Position numbers and translations under genes: made by a program. Of a stretch of 64,000 bases of DNA, positions 61,218-64,000 are shown one piece after another. Each line of letters starts with the position of its first letter. The first letter of the stretch is position 1. The notes beneath the pieces are model-generated. The model saw only the letters and a program-made list of their open reading frames with translations. It did not search any database and was not told where the DNA came from. Source of the stretch: Cytobacillus oceanisediminis (GTDB taxonomy: Bacteria; Bacillota; Bacilli; Bacillales; Cytobacillaceae); the NCBI RefSeq assembly GCF_007830235.1, contig NZ_VLKI01000003.1:310001-374000 (forward strand), in the 5' to 3' direction.

Positions 61218-61246
61218 TCACAGTTTTTTCACCTGTTCGTCACAAA
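61218..61246 (+). promoter_or_regulatory. Three TCAC half-sites phased at 11 bp (ResD-like)
   Basis: TCACAG, TCACCT and TCACAA start at 61218, 61229 and 61240, an 11-bp phase, with a further TCACAG at 61200. TATAAT (61265-61270) follows. Two half-sites with the same spacing precede sco at 35828. A shared response regulator is inferred, not shown. Confidence 0.4.
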
Positions 61247-61314
61247 CCTCAGCTTCCCATTATTTATAATAGACTAGAGGGTATGCAGTATTATATATAG
61301 TCACAGGGGGAAGA

Positions 61315-61509
61315 ATGATGGAGCTTGCGTTAATGTTAATGCTTGCAGCAGCAATGGGCGTTTTATTCTTATGCGGTTATTATGTTGGTGTAATAAAAGA
61401 AAAGTACGGCAAGAATTGGCTTCATGCAGTGCCTGTTACAATAGCCATTCTAATGTTTAATGTGATATGGGCTATTACAGAAATAGCCAAAACAGACCGC
61501 TGGCAATAA
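61315..61509 (+). CDS. Small two-helix membrane protein (64 residues)
   Basis: Residues ~3-24 (ALMLMLAAAMGVLFLCGYY) and ~39-57 (AVPVTIAILMFNVIWAITE) are hydrophobic helices linked by a basic cytosolic-type loop KEKYGKNW. AGGGGGAAGA precedes tandem ATGs at 61315 and 61318; the second has slightly better spacing. I do not recognise a family. The upstream phased TCAC boxes and TATAAT, and the terminator after it, argue that it is a genuine single gene. Confidence 0.75.
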   Translation: MMELALMLMLAAAMGVLFLCGYYVGVIKEKYGKNWLHAVPVTIAILMFNVIWAITEIAKTDRWQ

Positions 61510-61521
61510 TGTGATGAGATC

Positions 61522-61556
61522 AAGCAATCCGGAACTGATGCCGGATTGCTTTTTTC
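61522..61556 (+). terminator. Intrinsic terminator after the small membrane protein gene
   Basis: AAGCAATCCGG pairs with CCGGATTGCTT, an 11-bp stem, followed by T5. Confidence 0.95.
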
Positions 61557-61570
61557 TTTCTAAAAGAAGG

Positions 61571-61750
61571 GTTTGTTAAAGCTCAGTGTTGATATTGGCA
61601 CTCTGTTGATTGAAGTGGAAGGCGCGAGACTCCTGCGGGAGAAGCGAGTCATAGGGAGACCCCGCAGGCGTAAAACGCCGAGGAGGCTCCCGGACCGCCC
61701 GCGGAAAGCGAGTGCCTGGAACGGAAATCAACAGACAAGTTTAATGGAGC
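61571..61750 (+). repeat. MITE-like intergenic repeat, copy R9 (subfamily A, short form)
   Basis: Left end TTTGTTAAAGCTCAGTGTTG, right end ATCAACAGACAAGTTTAATG then GAGC. It lacks the AATGC/GCATT segment present in R1, R5 and R6, so it is about 180 bp. It keeps the CTCCTGCGGG...CCCCGCAGG stem and CTCCCGGACCGCCCGCGG. It lies 15 bp after a terminator. Confidence 0.85.
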
Positions 61751-61854
61751 TTAAAAAAAGTACTATGAGTAGACGCACCCAAGGAGATTAGCTTATAGTA
61801 GTAGATAAAATACTGAAGGAACCAGATTGAATAAATTTAGAGGAAGGCGTTATT

Positions 61855-62076
61855 ATGTCCAAAACCTTTTATCATTTTTTAATGAAGTACAGGCATCCTG
61901 AACCAAAGGATAGCATCAGCCATTTTGCCAACCATGCATATGAGGACCACAGTTTTCCGAAAACATCCTATGATTATGATGAAATCAGCTCTTACCTGGA
62001 ATTGAACGGAACCTATATGGAAAGCATGTCTGTCTTTGATGAAGCATGGCAATTGTATGTCCTTTCTGAAAGCTGA
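61855..62076 (+). CDS. yozE: YozE family (UPF0346) protein
   Basis: A 73-residue protein with FYHFLMKYRHPEPKDSISHF, DHSFPKTSYDYDEISSYLEL and FDEAWQLY, the UPF0346/YozE sequence. It folds as a small helical bundle; its role is unknown. AGAGGAAGGCG lies upstream of the ATG. In B. subtilis yozE lies beside yokU and kamA, matching this layout. Confidence 0.93.
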   Translation: MSKTFYHFLMKYRHPEPKDSISHFANHAYEDHSFPKTSYDYDEISSYLELNGTYMESMSVFDEAWQLYVLSES

Positions 62077-62126
62077 TGGTCCAATAAATTGAATCCTCAT
62101 GTTCTTAAATGTCTTACGGATTTTGA

Positions 62127-62152
62127 AACACTCCTGCATAGGAGTGTTTTTT
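62127..62152 (+). terminator. Intrinsic terminator after yozE
   Basis: AACACTCCT and AGGAGTGTT form a perfect 9-bp stem with loop GCAT, then T4. Confidence 0.93.
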
Positions 62153-62308
62153 AGTATAAAAATTTATATCTGTGGATTTAGAAAACTGTTCAGCTCAGGC
62201 GCAGCGCTTTTCTGTTCGATTGTGATGAACGTACGGACGATTTTCAGGAAAAGTGCATATACTATTGTATTCAATACTCACGACTCAGTCATTGAGAGGA
62301 TGGAGGAC

Positions 62309-63004
62309 ATGAGCAAAAGGAAAAAACCAAAGTACAAAATCGGTGATACAGTCGTGATCACTATTTATGGTACAGTCGGTAAAGTGACGGATGTAAAGTG
62401 GCTTGATGATATGTACGTCTATGAAGTCAATAAAAGTGAAGGTCTCTATATGGAATCCAGCCTTCAAATGCTGTCTGAGTATGAAGGTGAGATCATGGAA
62501 AAGGAGCATATTGATATCGAATATAAATACTTTTTTGGCGACCTTGTCCAGGTTAAGGGGTATGGTTCGGATCTTTTCAAAATAGTAGGCTTCAGGACGG
62601 AGATTTGGAGATACAAAGAGGATGCATGGGAGGATGTAATTTATGAGCTTTCCAGAATAAATGACGGAGAATGGCTTGAGGCGGGAGAAGAAGAATTGAC
62701 ACTCGTTGCAGATGCAGAAAGTGCAGATGCCTTTATTCAAAAATTAGGCCTGCTTTATATGATTAACAAGAAAGAAAAGCTTCCTGAATTAAAGGAAACG
62801 GCCAATTCATTCCGCAAAGCTGAAAAAGAACTGCTTGAAGGCATAAAAGAAAGAAAAGTGCTGATTGATGGTTTGCTTGATATATATAATGATTATCGCA
62901 TTCTATATGAAATGTTTCATGATGATGAGTATAAGCATATCATGCGCGTCATACTCAGAAAGCTGAAGCACCTTGCTAATAATGATGGAAAAAGCACCGT
63001 TTAA
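62309..63004 (+). CDS. YodN-like conserved protein
   Basis: A 231-residue soluble protein. The first ~130 residues carry two SH3-like or YkvR-type segments (KYKIGDTVVITIYGTVGKVTDVKW and KYFFGDLVQVKGYGSDLFKIVGF), which look like tandem repeats of one small beta-barrel. The C-terminal ~80 residues are helical (FRKAEKELLEGIKERKVLIDGLL). The position between yozE and yozD fits B. subtilis yodN. GAGAGGA is 8 bases before the ATG at 62309. The long frame starting at 62099 runs through the yozE terminator and is rejected. Confidence 0.8.
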   Translation: MSKRKKPKYKIGDTVVITIYGTVGKVTDVKWLDDMYVYEVNKSEGLYMESSLQMLSEYEGEIMEKEHIDIEYKYFFGDLVQVKGYGSDLFKIVGFRTEIWRYKEDAWEDVIYELSRINDGEWLEAGEEELTLVADAESADAFIQKLGLLYMINKKEKLPELKETANSFRKAEKELLEGIKERKVLIDGLLDIYNDYRILYEMFHDDEYKHIMRVILRKLKHLANNDGKSTV

Positions 63005-63041
63005 TTCAATGTAAAGTTATTAAGCAAACACGTTAATGCTG

Positions 63042-63206
63042 CTAGTAAAACCCGGACATCAAAATATAAACCATAAACGGGATGCCAAACCAAACAACAA
63101 GCTTGTACCATCCGTTTAATAGCTTGCCATATAAGCTAATAATCGAGCTTTCTTCGTTATTTACATCTTCTTTTATTAGAGCGGCTAGTCTGGATATGCT
63201 GGACAT
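63042..63206 (-). CDS. 54-residue single-pass membrane protein
   Basis: GGGGAGGAAAC precedes an ATG opening a 54-residue frame on the minus strand. The N-terminus is soluble (MSSISRLAALIKEDVNNEES), and residues ~35-52 form a helix (LVVWFGIPFMVYILM). Length, ribosome site and composition support a real gene. No family is recognised. It is divergent from yozD across ~200 bp that holds AT-rich promoter-like sequence. Confidence 0.65.
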   Translation of the reverse strand: MSSISRLAALIKEDVNNEESSIISLYGKLLNGWYKLVVWFGIPFMVYILMSGFY

Positions 63207-63402
63207 TTTAGTTTCCTCCCCAAAACATTTTCTTTAAAAAGATCATCATTTTAAGCTGCTTATCCCATATGTATGTCCTAAATAAGGAAAAATGCCAAAG
63301 AATAATTATTTTATTTGCAAATAAAGAATAAGACTTTTCTGACAGTTGTTTTGCATGAATTAAGAGAGAGCATCATACATTTTGTACAAAGGGGGCGATG
63401 CT

Positions 63403-63576
63403 GTGAAGGAAATAGAGGTCGTGATTGATACGGAGGAAATTGCTGAATTTTTCTTTCATGAGCTGGCAAAAAGGGGATATGTGCCTACTGAAGGAGAATT
63501 GGATGAACTCGCAGATATCACGTTTGAGTACTTACTGCAAAAATGCATCATCGATGAGGAAATCGAAGACGACTAA
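63403..63576 (+). CDS. yozD: YozD family protein
   Basis: A 57-residue acidic protein. EIEVVIDTEEIAEFFFHEL and PTEGELDELADITFEYLL are the YozD pattern. The GTG start has AAAGGGGG at good spacing; an upstream frame start at 63382 is not needed. CATACATT (63374-63381) resembles a sigma-E -10, but the -35 is not convincing. The function is unknown. Confidence 0.88.
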   Translation: MKEIEVVIDTEEIAEFFFHELAKRGYVPTEGELDELADITFEYLLQKCIIDEEIEDD

Positions 63577-63585
63577 TATAAAAAA

Positions 63586-63617
63586 AATGACGAGGAAAGG
63601 CGCTCGTCATTTTTTTG
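63586..63617 (+). terminator. Intrinsic terminator after yozD
   Basis: AATGACGAG and CTCGTCATT form a perfect 9-bp stem, then T5. Confidence 0.95.
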
Positions 63618-63737
63618 CGCGGGAAGGGGAGGAGCTGCCGCAAGGAATAGATTGCTAATCATACATAAGTTAGGCCAGTTTCAGATTCAAAAATTCCCTG
63701 CAATAATATCAATTGTGGACAAAATGACATATTGGCT

Positions 63738-63887
63738 TTAAGAAAAAGAGCCAGTTTTCGCAGAAAGGACTATTTTATCTCCATTCGAAAGAAACCGGCC
63801 AAAAGAAAAATTAAAGGAATCAATCCAGCAGAGAAACAAAAAGGGTATAAAAGAAAATGCTTTTTCAGCAATTGATAAAAAATTCAT
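63738..63887 (-). CDS. Possible 49-residue ORF (uncertain)
   Basis: CCGGAGGGTTGCC precedes an ATG opening 49 codons with a hydrophobic start (FLSIAEKAFSFIPFLFLCW). A shifted frame in the same stretch also reads as a membrane helix (GLIPLIFLLAGFFRM), so either a short gene or a frameshifted relic is possible. The remaining 63618-64000 sequence shows no other feature. Confidence 0.3.
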   Translation of the reverse strand: MNFLSIAEKAFSFIPFLFLCWIDSFNFSFGRFLSNGDKIVLSAKTGSFS

Positions 63888-64000
63888 GGCAACCCTCCGG
63901 AAAAGTGAAACTTTCTTCTTTCAATAACGTATATCTTTATGAAAGAACTTCTTTGTTTATATATAGTAGAAGCCGCCGGAAAAGGTTAAAAAAGTTGGCG

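Noticed and set aside
62099..62308. Long N-terminal extension of the YodN-like protein
   Set aside because: It runs through the perfect yozE terminator (62127-62152); the ATG at 62309 has a ribosome site.

Overview
The window reads as chromosomal DNA from a low-to-moderate GC, endospore-forming member of the Bacillaceae. Much of the gene order matches the Bacillus subtilis ypgQ-ypgR-ilvD-yphP-ypiP-ypjP-thyA-dfrA, ilvA-ypmQRST, msrA-msrB-ypqE and yodT-S-R-Q-P-kamA-yokU-yozE-yodN-yozD blocks, as I remember them. A Cytobacillus- or Mesobacillus-like species is my guess, but the sequence alone does not fix the genus. I saw no rRNA, tRNA, transposase, prophage or CRISPR.

Layout. 1-4.7 kb: the end of a large GNAT fusion protein, an amidohydrolase and a DegV-family protein. 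5-13.3 kb: HD phosphohydrolase (ypgQ), ABC-F ATPase (yfmR), HEAT/Nfu protein (ypgR), dihydroxy-acid dehydratase (ilvD), bacilliredoxin (brxA) and a methyltransferase. 13.5-15.3 kb: aminotransferase and YpjP. 15.4-25.5 kb: a complete Ter stress island. It has TerD, TerC, a four-gene HpcH/PRTase/StiP/HAD module, YceG, TelA and a second TerD, with two promoters that look sigma-W dependent. 25.7-33.8 kb: a lethal-factor-like metalloprotease, thyA-dfrA, an acyltransferase, ilvA, tatA, tatC, a DUF2535 protein and DegV. 34-41.9 kb: histidine kinase, SCO, SGNH hydrolase, YpmS, a DUF4397 protein, an RsgA-type GTPase behind a putative attenuator, msrA-msrB and PTS IIA. 42-52 kb: DUF502, SGNH, YjcZ, a flavoprotein, an S66 peptidase and a 1402-residue TPR protein with a C39-like domain. 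52.3-61.2 kb: the lysine 2,3-aminomutase (kam) locus with its sigma-54 activator and a near-consensus sigma-54 promoter. 61.3-64 kb: small conserved proteins (YozE, YodN, YozD).

Three things stand out beyond ordinary gene content. (1) Several intergenic regions carry arrays in which a 7-10 bp core recurs exactly every 21 bp. The core differs at each locus (CCGATAA, GGCCGGTA, GCGCAAA, TTCGCTAATT), but the period is shared. (2) At least eight copies of a roughly 180-290 bp MITE-like repeat sit almost always just behind intrinsic terminators. (3) The rsgA paralog is preceded by a strong promoter, a 23-codon leader ORF and a terminator whose stem competes with pairing inside the leader ORF. This is a good candidate for a translation-sensing attenuator.
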